Shown here piece by piece: positions 8,971 to 17,688 of a stretch of 64,000 nucleotides of DNA. Each line of letters begins with the position of its first letter. The first letter of the stretch is position 1. Location of the stretch: the NCBI RefSeq assembly GCF_004168255.1, contig NZ_SEWG01000001.1, forward strand, positions 434,001-498,000. The letters are read 5' to 3'. The translations under genes and the position numbers were made by a program. The notes under the pieces are model-generated. The model saw nothing but the letters and a program-made list of their open reading frames with translations. It was not told the origin of the DNA and did not search any database. This DNA is from Mucilaginibacter terrigena (GTDB lineage Bacteria; Bacteroidota; Bacteroidia; Sphingobacteriales; Sphingobacteriaceae).

Positions 8971-10875
8971 CTATTTGGCGATGATCATAAACTCGGTGCG
9001 CCTGTTTAAAGCGCGGTTATCCTCAGATGTGTTTGGCGCTATAGGCTGCGCTTCGCCATATCCTTTATAAACCAGGCGGCTTGCCAAAATACCATTAGCC
9101 GATAGATATTGATATACCGAATTAGCCCTTTTTTCGGAAAGGGCTACATTTGCTGCTGTATTGCCAACATCATCCGTAAAGCCGGATATTTCGATCTTTA
9201 CTGTAGGGTTAAGTCGTAGAAATTCTATTAATTTCAGCAGTTCGGCCTTTGATTCGGCCTTCAGTTCAAATTTGTTGGTGTCAAAAAAGATATTCTTTAA
9301 GATCACCTTATTACCAACTTCGATAGGTGATAACAATACCGACAGGTTAAACGCCTTTTTATCTTTAAGCCCCATCAGCGAAAAATTATCCGAATAGAAT
9401 AAATAGCCTTCTCTTGAAATATTTAAGCCATAGTTTTTGCCGGCAGATAGCGTAGCCAGGAACGCGCCCGCATCTTCCGAACTGTAATCCTGGTAAACGG
9501 CGATATTTTTTTGCAGGTCGATGATCTCAACAGCGGCTTCTAAGGGAGCTTTTGTGTTTTTATCGGCCACAGTACCCTTTACATACGTTACGATGTTAGG
9601 CCGAAGGTTAGGGGGCAGCTCGAAGGTATAGATGTCATATCCGCCAAAACCTTTTAAATTATTTGAGGAAAAGAAAGCGTACGAGCCGTTTGCAGTAAGC
9701 GTTAACCCATTTTCATCTCCGCTGGAGTTGATAGGCGAACCCAGGTTTTCGGGTTTACCCCATTTACCATCTTTGCCTAACCGGCTCACAAAAAGATCTT
9801 TATTACCCATACCCGGCCAGCCGTTACTGCAAAAATAGAAAGTATTGTCGTCCGGGTGGATAAATGGCGATTGCTCGTCGTAAGCGGTATTGATCTCGGG
9901 GCCCATGTTTTCCGGCACTCCCCAGCCTTGCTCGCTAAGGGTCGATTTCCAGATGTCGTAGCCCCCGTATCCGCCTTTGCGGTTACTTACAAAATAAAGG
10001 GTACGGCCATCGGCGCTGATGGATGGCTGCGCCTCCCAGCCCGAGGTGTTTACCGGCGAACTTAAACTGAATGGTTTTGCCCAGTCGTCGCCTCTTTTTT
10101 GGGCGATATAAATATCACATCTGCCCAAACCATCGGGCCGGTTACAGCCTGTAAAAAACAGGTATTTGCCATCTTGCGAGATAGACTGTGCCCCCTCGTT
10201 AAAGGTTGGTGTGTTTATGATATTACTCAGATAATCAGCTTTTTGCCAGTTATTATTTAACTTAATGCTTTTATAAAAATCCTCGTTGTTACCTATCTTA
10301 CGGGTGAAGATCAGTGTACCTTCATCGGCTGTTGCAACAGGCAGGTACTCATCAGCGTCGGTGTTAATTTCAGGCCCCATATTTATTGGCATAAAAGCTA
10401 CAGGGTGGGTTAAAGCCTGGATACTGAACTTACAATCGGCAATTAGTTTTTGAGCATAAGCCTGGTTTTGCGCGGTAATGTTTGGGTAGGTTAAATATTT
10501 TTCCAGGTGGCGCTGGGCAGCCTCGTACATGGCACTGGTGATCTCAATTTCGCCAATTTTTAAATATACAGAGCGGTTATACTCGGGGTTAAGTTCAATA
10601 ACTTTCAGGAAGTGGGTAATAGCAGGTTTGTAAATATGCCTCATACGCAAAACATCGGCTAACTGGGCGTGGGCCTCCACAAATTTTGAATCTATTTTAA
10701 TGGCTTGTTCTAACTGGCTAATGGCATCGTCATACAAATGCTCATCAAGGCTTTGGTTTGCCAGCGCAAAGTATTTAATAGCCTCTTTATCCGTAGTAGA
10801 ATATTGCCTTTGCTGGGCAAATACACGTACAGATAACAAAGCCATGGAAATAAGCAGTAGACAGGTTTTACGCAT
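8971..10875 (-). CDS. PorE-like OmpA-family protein with TPR and PD40 repeats
   Basis: A 634-aa exported protein. Visible parts in order: signal peptide ending near VFAQQ, TPR repeats (about 27-150), WD40-like PD40 repeats (about 165-420, with the recurring YFVSNRKGGYGGYDIW and FFSSNNLKGFGGYDIY pattern), a carboxypeptidase-regulatory-like beta domain (about 430-510), and a C-terminal OmpA peptidoglycan-binding domain (SGFTDDVGNTAAN, LSEKRANSVYQYL). This order matches PorE-type proteins of the type IX secretion/gliding apparatus, which anchor to peptidoglycan. Many Bacteroidota paralogues share it, so the exact role is not assignable. Confidence 0.82.
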   Translation of the reverse strand: MRKTCLLLISMALLSVRVFAQQRQYSTTDKEAIKYFALANQSLDEHLYDDAISQLEQAIKIDSKFVEAHAQLADVLRMRHIYKPAITHFLKVIELNPEYNRSVYLKIGEIEITSAMYEAAQRHLEKYLTYPNITAQNQAYAQKLIADCKFSIQALTHPVAFMPINMGPEINTDADEYLPVATADEGTLIFTRKIGNNEDFYKSIKLNNNWQKADYLSNIINTPTFNEGAQSISQDGKYLFFTGCNRPDGLGRCDIYIAQKRGDDWAKPFSLSSPVNTSGWEAQPSISADGRTLYFVSNRKGGYGGYDIWKSTLSEQGWGVPENMGPEINTAYDEQSPFIHPDDNTFYFCSNGWPGMGNKDLFVSRLGKDGKWGKPENLGSPINSSGDENGLTLTANGSYAFFSSNNLKGFGGYDIYTFELPPNLRPNIVTYVKGTVADKNTKAPLEAAVEIIDLQKNIAVYQDYSSEDAGAFLATLSAGKNYGLNISREGYLFYSDNFSLMGLKDKKAFNLSVLLSPIEVGNKVILKNIFFDTNKFELKAESKAELLKLIEFLRLNPTVKIEISGFTDDVGNTAANVALSEKRANSVYQYLSANGILASRLVYKGYGEAQPIAPNTSEDNRALNRRTEFMIIAK

Positions 10876-10914
10876 TAGTAACTGATACGATAATCAATAC
10901 ACTAAGTTACACTA

Positions 10915-11538
10915 TTAAGGGATATTTAAGTATTTGTGCGTTTGCAGGGATATTTCCCACCGGGGGTTGGCCATTACATAGTCCACAATCAGCGGCGTCA
11001 TTTCGGTATGTTTAGACCACTCAGGCTGTAGATACAGCTTACAATTTGGGCCAACCAGTTTGGCATTGTGCTCGGCAAAGACAAAGTCCGATTTGTTGAA
11101 TACGATCACCTTTAACTCATCGGCCTTATCGGCTACAACCTGCATGGGCGCTTTAAATTTCTTTGGTGACAGGCAGATCCAGTCCCAGTTACCCGAAAGA
11201 GGGTAAGCGCCAGATGTTTCGATAAAAGTTTTAATGCCTTTTTGCTGCAGGTTTTGGGTGAGATAATCGAGGTTATATATCAAGGGTTCGCCGCCGGTAA
11301 CCACAACAGCTTTAGATGGGAACCTCGAAGCATTTTCTACAATAACATCTGCAGCGGTAAGCGGGTGCAGTTCGGCATCCCAGCTTTCCTTAACATCGCA
11401 CCAGTGGCAGCCCACATCGCAGCCGCCCAGGCGGATAAAATAAGCAGCTTTGCCGGTATTGTATCCCTCGCCCTGTATCGTATAAAACTCTTCCATCAAA
11501 GGAAGCAATGTGCCGTCGTCCGGAACCTGGTGTGCCAT
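10915..11538 (-). CDS. queE: 7-carboxy-7-deazaguanine synthase (radical SAM)
   Basis: Rearranges 6-carboxytetrahydropterin to 7-carboxy-7-deazaguanine in queuosine synthesis. From the ATG at 11538 it has 207 aa. Signatures are the substrate loop FYTIQGEGYNTGK, the cluster motif CxxxCxxC at Cys40, Cys44 and Cys47 (GGCDVGCHWC), and VVTGGEPL. A longer frame reaches back to 11670, but that part runs through a low-complexity tandem repeat and is not family-like, so the internal start is chosen. Confidence 0.92.
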   Translation of the reverse strand: MAHQVPDDGTLLPLMEEFYTIQGEGYNTGKAAYFIRLGGCDVGCHWCDVKESWDAELHPLTAADVIVENASRFPSKAVVVTGGEPLIYNLDYLTQNLQQKGIKTFIETSGAYPLSGNWDWICLSPKKFKAPMQVVADKADELKVIVFNKSDFVFAEHNAKLVGPNCKLYLQPEWSKHTEMTPLIVDYVMANPRWEISLQTHKYLNIP

Positions 11539-11555
11539 AATAAGGCGCAAAGGTA

Positions 11556-11600
11556 AACTTTTTGAGGTTAAAGGTAAAAGGCGAAAGGTAAATGGTTTGG
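11556..11600. repeat. Tandem 7-nt units upstream of queE
   Basis: Adjacent units AGGTTAA, AGGTAAA, AGGCGAA and AGGTAAA form a degenerate period-7 array just upstream of the queE start. No second complementary arm is evident. It is the same design as the other short-unit intergenic elements. Confidence 0.6.
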
Positions 11601-11728
11601 ATTGTGAGATTGAACAGATAATATTATACAGGATTATTAAAGTTTTAATACTTGGACTTTTACTGTTCAACTGTTTAAACTCTTTTTGCTTTCGGGTAAA
11701 TTAACTATTATTACATAAATTTTGTCGC

Positions 11729-12490
11729 ATGAAGAAACTATACATCCCCATTGTATTTTTTGCATTCTTTTGCCTCAGCTCATGCGTGGACATCGAGGAA
11801 CGTTACGATTTTAAAGCCGATGGCGCCTGCAACGTGGTTTATGGTTTTGATATGAGCAGGGCTGTATCGGTATTGATGAACCTGATGACTGATTCGGTAC
11901 GCGAAACATCGCAATTTGGCATGGTAAAAGATACTACCCTTAATTTTTACAGCGCCCTGCCCGACAGCATCTCACGAAAAATGAATGCCGAAGAAATGAA
12001 AATGGCCCTTAGCAGCGACCTTGCTGTTAAAATGGACCTGAAGAAGAACATTATGAAGGTGAGCATTATGCACGAAGCCAAGAACGCCGCCGACCTGCAA
12101 TACTACCTGCAGCATTTGAGCAGCATATCCATGAATAGCCAGCTAAACAATGTCACCAAAAATGATAAAGTGAACGCTTTTGACGCGCAGCCGCTGATAA
12201 CCGGGCAAAGCTATTACACCTATGAAATAACCGACCATAAGTTTTACCGCATTATAGATAAGGATAAGTTTAACGCTTTTTTGAAAAAGGCAGGTTCTAA
12301 ATTTGCCATGGCCAAGGCTATGCTGATTGATATGCCTTATAAGGTAATATTGAATTTTACCAAACCGGTTAAAAAAGTTGATAATTCGAAAGCCATAGTG
12401 TCGGCCGATAGAAAGAGTGTTATGCTTGTAACTACCATGGATGAGGTGATGAAAAATCCAGCCTTAATGAACCTCAAAATAGATTTTTAG
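11729..12490 (+). CDS. Lipoprotein of unknown function
   Basis: A 253-aa protein with a lipoprotein signal peptide: hydrophobic stretch, then LSSC with Cys19 as the lipidation site. The mature part is mixed alpha/beta with an MDLKK-rich middle and no motif I recognise. No catalytic signature is visible. The Rieske gene follows after only 6 bases on the same strand, so the two are probably co-transcribed. The function should be left as unknown. Confidence 0.85.
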   Translation: MKKLYIPIVFFAFFCLSSCVDIEERYDFKADGACNVVYGFDMSRAVSVLMNLMTDSVRETSQFGMVKDTTLNFYSALPDSISRKMNAEEMKMALSSDLAVKMDLKKNIMKVSIMHEAKNAADLQYYLQHLSSISMNSQLNNVTKNDKVNAFDAQPLITGQSYYTYEITDHKFYRIIDKDKFNAFLKKAGSKFAMAKAMLIDMPYKVILNFTKPVKKVDNSKAIVSADRKSVMLVTTMDEVMKNPALMNLKIDF

Positions 12491-12496
12491 CATTTT

Positions 12497-12832
12497 ATGA
12501 AATGGTACCCTGTGCCCGGTATCGTGCTTACCGGCGAACCATTTATTAAAAAAGTAAAGGTAAGCGGTAAAGGCATCATCATTATTGGCTATGAAGACAA
12601 GCTTTACGCCTTGGGCTCTACCTGTCCGCATGCAGGCGCCGAGTTAAGCGGGGGCTGGTGTAAGGAGGGGAAGTTGATATGTCCAATCCATCGCTATAGT
12701 TATGACCTCCAAACAGGCAAAGGCAGCCCCGGCCAAAACGATTATGTAGACAGCTATGCTGTTGAAATAAGAGCAGGAGAGGTGTATGTGGGAATAGAGA
12801 CGTTTTGGGATAGGGTGTTTACAGGTAAATAA
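12497..12832 (+). CDS. Rieske [2Fe-2S] domain protein
   Basis: A 111-aa stand-alone Rieske protein. Cluster ligands are Cys43 and His45 (CPHAG) and Cys62 and His65 (CPIHRYSYD), the spacing of dioxygenase-type or nitrite-reductase small-subunit Rieske ferredoxins. There is no signal peptide or membrane anchor, so it is a soluble cytoplasmic electron carrier or part of an unlinked oxygenase. No oxygenase gene is nearby. Confidence 0.9.
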   Translation: MKWYPVPGIVLTGEPFIKKVKVSGKGIIIIGYEDKLYALGSTCPHAGAELSGGWCKEGKLICPIHRYSYDLQTGKGSPGQNDYVDSYAVEIRAGEVYVGIETFWDRVFTGK

Positions 12833-12839
12833 ACCCATT

Positions 12840-12956
12840 CGCAATCGCCCGGCTCTTGCCGGGTGATCACTATTAACCGGCCTCTGGCCGCAGTATGTAT
12901 AAAATAGGCCGGAGGCCTTATAATAACGGTCACCCAGCATGAGCCGAGCGACTGCG
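12840..12956. repeat. Long near-perfect hairpin between convergent genes
   Basis: About 50 bases on each side are complementary. Read in the same sense, both arms contain CGCARTCGCYCGGCTC, GGGTGA and GGCCTCYGGCC. The tip of the hairpin lies around 12890-12905. It fills the gap between the Rieske gene and folD and probably acts as a two-way terminator as well as being a dispersed palindrome. Confidence 0.8.
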
Positions 12957-12961
12957 TAAAG

Positions 12962-13843
12962 CTAAACGTACACCGCTTTATTAGCCGAAGCTAAAGTATT
13001 TTTCAACAACCCGATAATCGTCATTAAACCAACACCGCCGGGTACAGGGGTAATCCATGAGGCTTTGGGAGATACGCCTTCAAAGTCAACATCGCCATAA
13101 AGCTTGTAACCCGATTTGGTAACGGTTGAGGTTTCGCGATTCATGCCTACGTCTATGACCACAACACCATCTTTAACCATATCGGCGGTAATGAAATTCT
13201 TTTTACCGATTGCTACGATCAGGATATCGGCATCAAGCGTAAATTTTTTAATATCAGGGGTGCGACTATGGCAAATAGTTACGGTACAGTTACCGGGGGT
13301 AGTGTTGCGTGCCATTAATATACTCATAGGCGAACCTACAATATTGCTGCGGCCTACAACCACGCAATGCTTACCCACAGTATCGATACCATACTCTTTC
13401 AGCATTAAGGTGATGCCATAAGGGGTAGCAGGTATAAACGATGGCAGGTTACGTTGCATGCGGCCCAGGTTAACCGGGTGGAAACCGTCAACGTCCTTCC
13501 TCGGGTCGATACGCTCAGTTACTTTCTCAGGGTCGATATGTTTTGGCAGGGGAAGCTGTACGATGATACCGTCGATATCAGCATCAGCATTTAGTTCAGC
13601 TACTTTAGCAAGCAGTTCATCCTCGCTAACCGTATCCTCGTAACGTACCAGGGTAGATTTAAAACCTACCTTTTCGCAGTTTTTCATTTTGCTGGCAACA
13701 TAGGTTTCGCTGCCGCCATCGTGGCCAACCAAAACGGCTACTAAATGCGGCTTGCGGCCCGTGCGCGCCAAAATTTCAGCTGCTTCTTCAGCTATTTCAA
13801 CCTTTAATTTTTCTGATACGTATTTTCCGTCGAGTAATTGCAT
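12962..13843 (-). CDS. folD: Methylenetetrahydrofolate dehydrogenase / methenyltetrahydrofolate cyclohydrolase
   Basis: A bifunctional one-carbon enzyme, 293 aa. It has the substrate motif [14 protein letters not shown] with the catalytic lysine, [19 protein letters not shown], and the NADP site [12 protein letters not shown], ending with the typical [11 protein letters not shown]. Length and motif order are normal. It lies 111 bases upstream, on the same strand, from the end of lepA, with a C-rich inverted repeat between them. Confidence 0.97.
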   Translation of the reverse strand: MQLLDGKYVSEKLKVEIAEEAAEILARTGRKPHLVAVLVGHDGGSETYVASKMKNCEKVGFKSTLVRYEDTVSEDELLAKVAELNADADIDGIIVQLPLPKHIDPEKVTERIDPRKDVDGFHPVNLGRMQRNLPSFIPATPYGITLMLKEYGIDTVGKHCVVVGRSNIVGSPMSILMARNTTPGNCTVTICHSRTPDIKKFTLDADILIVAIGKKNFITADMVKDGVVVIDVGMNRETSTVTKSGYKLYGDVDFEGVSPKASWITPVPGGVGLMTIIGLLKNTLASANKAVYV

Positions 13844-13851
13844 AAAGCGAA

Positions 13852-13951
13852 GCCCCCTAACCCCCTAAAGGGGGCACAAAAGTTTGTAATATTTATATAA
13901 TACCCATACCAGATGCTTTTCAAAAAGCTCCCCCTTCAGGGGGCCGGGGGC
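13852..13951. repeat. C/G-rich inverted repeat between lepA and folD
   Basis: GCCCCCTAACCCCCTAAAGG (from 13852) and a G-rich counterpart ending GGGGGCCGGGGGC (13951) form a hairpin with an AT-rich loop. A related half-copy (GCCCCCTAACCCCCTGAAGA) occurs just after purB near 61434-61455. Confidence 0.7.
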
Positions 13952-13954
13952 GAA

Positions 13955-15742
13955 TTAATCTAATTTCAAAACCGCCATAAACGCGCTTTGTGGTATCTCT
14001 ACGTTACCAACCTGGCGCATGCGTTTTTTACCTTTTTTCTGTTTTTCCAAAAGTTTACGCTTACGCGAGATATCGCCACCATAACATTTGGCGGTCACAT
14101 CCTTACGTAAAGCCTTAACCGTTTCGCGGGCGATAATTTTGGCACCTATTGATGCCTGTATAATGATCTCGAATTGCTGGCGCGGCAAAAGTTCCTTCAG
14201 CTTTTCGCAGATCTTCTTACCAAAATCGTAAGAGTTGCCACGGAAGATCAATGATGATAACGCATCAACCGGCTCGGCGTTCAGTTTGATATCCAAACGG
14301 ACAAGATCCGATTGGCGGTAGCCTATCTGGTGATAATCGAAGGAGGCGTAGCCTTTTGAAATGGTTTTCAGCTTATCGTAAAAATCAAATACGATTTCGC
14401 CCATTGGCATCTCGAAGGTCAGCTCGACCCTGTCGGATGTCAGGTACGATTGGTTTTTGATGAACCCGCGTTTCTGGATACAAAGCGACATAACCGGGCC
14501 AACAAAATCTGATTTGGTGATGATAGTGGCTTTGATATAAGGTTCTTCAACAAAATCTATCTTACTGGGGTCGGGCAGGTCTGATGGATTGTTAACCGTT
14601 ATGGGTTCGCCCCTGGTGGTGTAAGCGATGTACGACACGTTGGGCACGGTAGTAATAACCGTCATGTCAAACTCGCGCTCCAGGCGTTCCTGGATGATCT
14701 CCATGTGCAGCATGCCCAGGAAACCACAACGGAAACCAAAACCTAATGCCGCCGATGACTCCGGCTCAAAAACCAATGATGCATCGTTCAGCTGTAATTT
14801 GGCCATCGATTCGCGCAGTTCTTCGTAATCCTCGGTGTCAACCGGGTAGATTCCCGCAAATACCATTGGTTTTACTTCCTCAAACCCCTGGATACCTTGT
14901 TCGCATGGGCGGGCAATAGTGGTGATGGTATCGCCAACCTTTACCTCGCGCGATTCTTTGATGCCCGAGATGATATAACCTACGTCACCCGTTTTGATAA
15001 CGTCTTTTGGCAGTTGTTTCAGTTTAAGCGTTCCAACTTCCTCGGCTATGTATTGCTTTTCGGTAGCAAAGAATTTTACTTTATCGCCCTTGCGGATCTC
15101 GCCATTCACCACTTTAAAGTAAGCCACAATGCCACGAAAAGAGTTATAAACCGAATCGAAGATCAATGCCTGCAAAGGCGCTTCCGGGTCGCCGACAGGG
15201 GCGGGTACACGCTCAACAATAGCACGCAGTATATCATGTACACCCATACCGGTTTTACCCGATGCGGCCAGGATCTCTTCGCGTTTGCAGCCTATCAGCT
15301 CAACTATCTGGTCTTTAACTTCCTCGGGCATAGCACCGGGCAGGTCCATTTTGTTAAGTACCGGGATAATTTCCAGGTCGTTCTCTAACGCTAAATAAAG
15401 GTTAGATATGGTTTGCGCCTGTATGCCTTGCGCCGCGTCAACAATAAGCAATGCACCCTCGCAGGCTGCTATAGAGCGGGATACTTCGTATGAAAAATCA
15501 ACGTGGCCGGGGGTATCTATCAGGTTCAGGACGTACTTCTGCCCATCCAGCTCATAATCCATCTGTATGGCGTGGCTTTTTATGGTAATGCCGCGCTCGC
15601 GCTCCAGGTCCATATCATCAAGCAATTGTGCCTGGCTTTCGCGCTGGGTAATGGTGCCGGTATATTCTAATAACCTATCGGCAAGGGTACTTTTGCCGTG
15701 GTCAATATGTGCTATTATACAAAAATTACGTATGTGCTTCAT
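13955..15742 (-). CDS. lepA: Elongation factor 4 (LepA)
   Basis: Translational GTPase acting on stalled or back-translocating ribosomes. It has 595 aa, the normal length. The GTPase motifs are visible: P-loop [10 protein letters not shown] (residues 11-20), DTPGHVDF, and NKMDLPGA. The LepA-specific C-terminal domain is present ([20 protein letters not shown] near the end). Its start at 15742 faces the AT-rich intergenic region, so its promoter lies there. Confidence 0.97.
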   Translation of the reverse strand: MKHIRNFCIIAHIDHGKSTLADRLLEYTGTITQRESQAQLLDDMDLERERGITIKSHAIQMDYELDGQKYVLNLIDTPGHVDFSYEVSRSIAACEGALLIVDAAQGIQAQTISNLYLALENDLEIIPVLNKMDLPGAMPEEVKDQIVELIGCKREEILAASGKTGMGVHDILRAIVERVPAPVGDPEAPLQALIFDSVYNSFRGIVAYFKVVNGEIRKGDKVKFFATEKQYIAEEVGTLKLKQLPKDVIKTGDVGYIISGIKESREVKVGDTITTIARPCEQGIQGFEEVKPMVFAGIYPVDTEDYEELRESMAKLQLNDASLVFEPESSAALGFGFRCGFLGMLHMEIIQERLEREFDMTVITTVPNVSYIAYTTRGEPITVNNPSDLPDPSKIDFVEEPYIKATIITKSDFVGPVMSLCIQKRGFIKNQSYLTSDRVELTFEMPMGEIVFDFYDKLKTISKGYASFDYHQIGYRQSDLVRLDIKLNAEPVDALSSLIFRGNSYDFGKKICEKLKELLPRQQFEIIIQASIGAKIIARETVKALRKDVTAKCYGGDISRKRKLLEKQKKGKKRMRQVGNVEIPQSAFMAVLKLD

Positions 15743-16015
15743 TCAAGCGCAAAAATAACTTTTTAAGCGGATAATTTGGTATCAATAATCAATGATCATT
15801 AATTATAGTTATCAAATTTGGGGTTTCATAGAATTAAGAAGTATTCGATTTATATTTCGTTAAATCATATATTAAATATTGTCAATATTTAATATATTTG
15901 AATTGGGCATAGGACCCATAAATCTAAATGACTTTTTGATCTCTGATGCTGTACATAAATGTACCAGCATATTAATCGAGTTATTAACAGTTTAATTTAT
16001 TTAATTTTAATAATT

Positions 16016-16081
16016 ATGAATGAGCAACTTAAAGATTGTAAAATCCAAAATAGATTTTACGTGTTGCAGCTAAACGAATAG
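16016..16081 (+). CDS. Possible 21-residue peptide
   Basis: ATG at 16016 opens a 21-codon frame (MNEQLKDCKIQNRFYVLQLN plus Glu) ending with TAG. It lies within a stretch that also folds (16039-16059). It has no known homologue that I recognise, and such a short frame can occur by chance in AT-rich DNA. Confidence 0.2.
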   Translation: MNEQLKDCKIQNRFYVLQLNE

Positions 16082-16122
16082 TATAGGACTATATGTTTAA
16101 TGTATAATTAACAAATTCGAAT

Positions 16123-16173
16123 ATGCAATCACTAACAGTAGTAAATAACACCAATTTCATGAAAGGTGGATAG
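16123..16173 (+). CDS. Possible 16-residue peptide ending in Gly-Gly
   Basis: ATG at 16123 opens MQSLTVVNNTNFMKGG followed by TAG. It sits 42 bases after the preceding tiny frame and 62 bases before the terminator. Coding status is uncertain. Confidence 0.18.
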   Translation: MQSLTVVNNTNFMKGG

Positions 16174-16234
16174 TAAGTGATTAATTGAACAGAAAATTCA
16201 TTTTAATGCCTTAATAGGAAAGAGTTAAAGTCAG

Positions 16235-16266
16235 CCTTAAAGTGTTAGCCACTTTAAGGTTTTTTA
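16235..16266 (+). terminator. Strong terminator or attenuator directly before the orphan gene
   Basis: CCTTAAAGTG (16235-16244) and CACTTTAAGG (16250-16259) form a perfect 10-bp stem with a 5-nt loop and six T. The first ATG of the following 468-codon frame is at 16268, directly behind the T-run. Either it ends a short upstream transcript, or it attenuates expression of the gene. Confidence 0.8.
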
Positions 16267-16267
16267 T

Positions 16268-17674
16268 ATGGTAATATTTTTACAGTTCTCTTTAGTTGAT
16301 TTTAGAAGCTTAGCCGGATTAAGTGAAAATCTTCTAACATCTCCATCTTGGCCCTCTCCATTTCCACACAAAGAATTTGTACGTGGATCTGGGCCAATTA
16401 TTCCAAGAAATAAAAGGGGAATCAATAACTGGATTGGAGAAAATTTTATATGTAATATAAAAAAAGGCGTGCGAATGTCTTATCCCATCATTTTACCAGA
16501 AACAGGAATTAAATTAAAAAATGTTTCTAAACATCAGTTTTCTTCGGAAAACTATATTTTAACTAAATATGAGTTTGTGTTTGTCTCTAACTTAAAAAAC
16601 ATAGAACTAAATTATATTAAATTACAAAAAGTTATAAGTTGCATTTTACTTTCGAAAATTGACGTGAGAAACGAAAACTACAAGTACACGAATACAACTT
16701 TTGAAAGAATCTCAAAATCGCTTAAAACGTTATATTTAATGACATCGTCGAAAACGAGTAAGTTAGATATTCAAAATCAAACAAAGTATATTAAAGAATG
16801 CTCTCCACAGTTATTTTTTTACTTAAATAGTTCAGAAATATTAAAAACCAATGGCAAATTTATAAAACCATTATGCAGAGAAAACCTCTATCAATTTAAC
16901 CTTTATGGTTTTTGGCATAATCACAATAACAAATCTTTAAGAATTTGGATACATCAACAAAGAAGTAAGAACAATAACAATTCTTTTGATAGAGAGTTGA
17001 GAATTAGTTTTCTTAGATTTCACTCAGAATATGAAAGTTTGAAAATAATTTTCAAAGGAATTAGTGACAATAATATTAAGATTTCTTCGTCGACGCAGTC
17101 TGACATTTTGCAAAAATATCTTAACAAAGCAATCACGACAATTTTAAAAAGCGAACAAAATATTTCTTATCAAGATCACGAAGGCATATATGATTATTTA
17201 AAAAATTTATTCTTGCAATTCCAACCTGGTGAACTTGACTTATTAAAAGATAAAATTAATAATTTAAATTTCAGGCCTCAGATTGAGCAAAAAACAATTA
17301 ATTTCATAAACAATTTTATAGAAAAAAGCGATATGAATATAACTCAGAATATCAGCGGTTCTCAAGTTATCAACCAAGAGAATAGCGGCGCCGGCACAAA
17401 TACTTTTAACTTCCAAGGTATTATTAATGATAAAGAACTTAATTTAAAAGAATTAAATGATGAATTGATGTTGCTTCTATCTATTAATAAAAGTGAAAAT
17501 AACGACAGCATAGTAACACATAATGTGGAAGAGATGAAAAAGGCTACTGATAACAATGACCCAAAAACTTTCTTAAAACACTTAGAAAATTGTGGGAAAT
17601 GGATTCTCGACGTTGGAACTAAGATAAGCGTTCCACTTATAGTAGAAATTATCAAAAAGCATTCTATCCAATAA
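16268..17674 (+). CDS. Orphan protein of unknown function in an AT-rich island
   Basis: A 468-codon frame, very AT-rich and rich in Asn, Lys and Ile compared with its neighbours, which suggests horizontal acquisition. The N-terminal region has a distinctive block (SPSWPSPFPHKEFVRGSGPI, then NNWIGENF at about 53-60) that looks conserved. The middle is alpha/beta and polar. Near residue 357 a linker with ISGSQVINQENSGAGTNTFN leads to a helical tail ending LENCGKWILDVGTKISVPLI. Such a glycine/asparagine linker plus helical tail resembles tails of bacterial conflict or defence proteins, but that is only a resemblance. The start is uncertain because the frame begins right behind a terminator; Met70 (MSYPIILPE) is the main alternative. 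Confidence 0.6.
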   Translation: MVIFLQFSLVDFRSLAGLSENLLTSPSWPSPFPHKEFVRGSGPIIPRNKRGINNWIGENFICNIKKGVRMSYPIILPETGIKLKNVSKHQFSSENYILTKYEFVFVSNLKNIELNYIKLQKVISCILLSKIDVRNENYKYTNTTFERISKSLKTLYLMTSSKTSKLDIQNQTKYIKECSPQLFFYLNSSEILKTNGKFIKPLCRENLYQFNLYGFWHNHNNKSLRIWIHQQRSKNNNNSFDRELRISFLRFHSEYESLKIIFKGISDNNIKISSSTQSDILQKYLNKAITTILKSEQNISYQDHEGIYDYLKNLFLQFQPGELDLLKDKINNLNFRPQIEQKTINFINNFIEKSDMNITQNISGSQVINQENSGAGTNTFNFQGIINDKELNLKELNDELMLLLSINKSENNDSIVTHNVEEMKKATDNNDPKTFLKHLENCGKWILDVGTKISVPLIVEIIKKHSIQ

Positions 17675-17688
17675 TTAGAATACTAAGA

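Larger units (their letters stand above)
15743..16267. other. AT-rich non-coding region with palindromes, 525 bases
   Basis: Between lepA and the orphan gene the sequence becomes very AT-rich. Visible structures: ATATTAAATATT/AATATTTAATAT (15869-15895, 3-nt loop) with a TATATTTG -7-like box at 15893-15900; ATGCTGTACAT/ATGTACCAGCAT (15946-15970, one bulge, 2-nt loop); TAAAATC/GATTTTA (16039-16059); two very short reading frames; and a strong terminator at 16235. It may encode a small structured RNA or act as the leader of the next gene. Confidence 0.5.

Noticed and set aside
11539..11670. Longer queE start at 11670
   Set aside because: The added part translates a period-7 tandem repeat and has no counterpart in the family.
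16016..17674. Retron or type III toxin-antitoxin locus
   Set aside because: No reverse transcriptase, and no direct repeats of the kind that make up type III antitoxin RNAs; only the gene order is suggestive.
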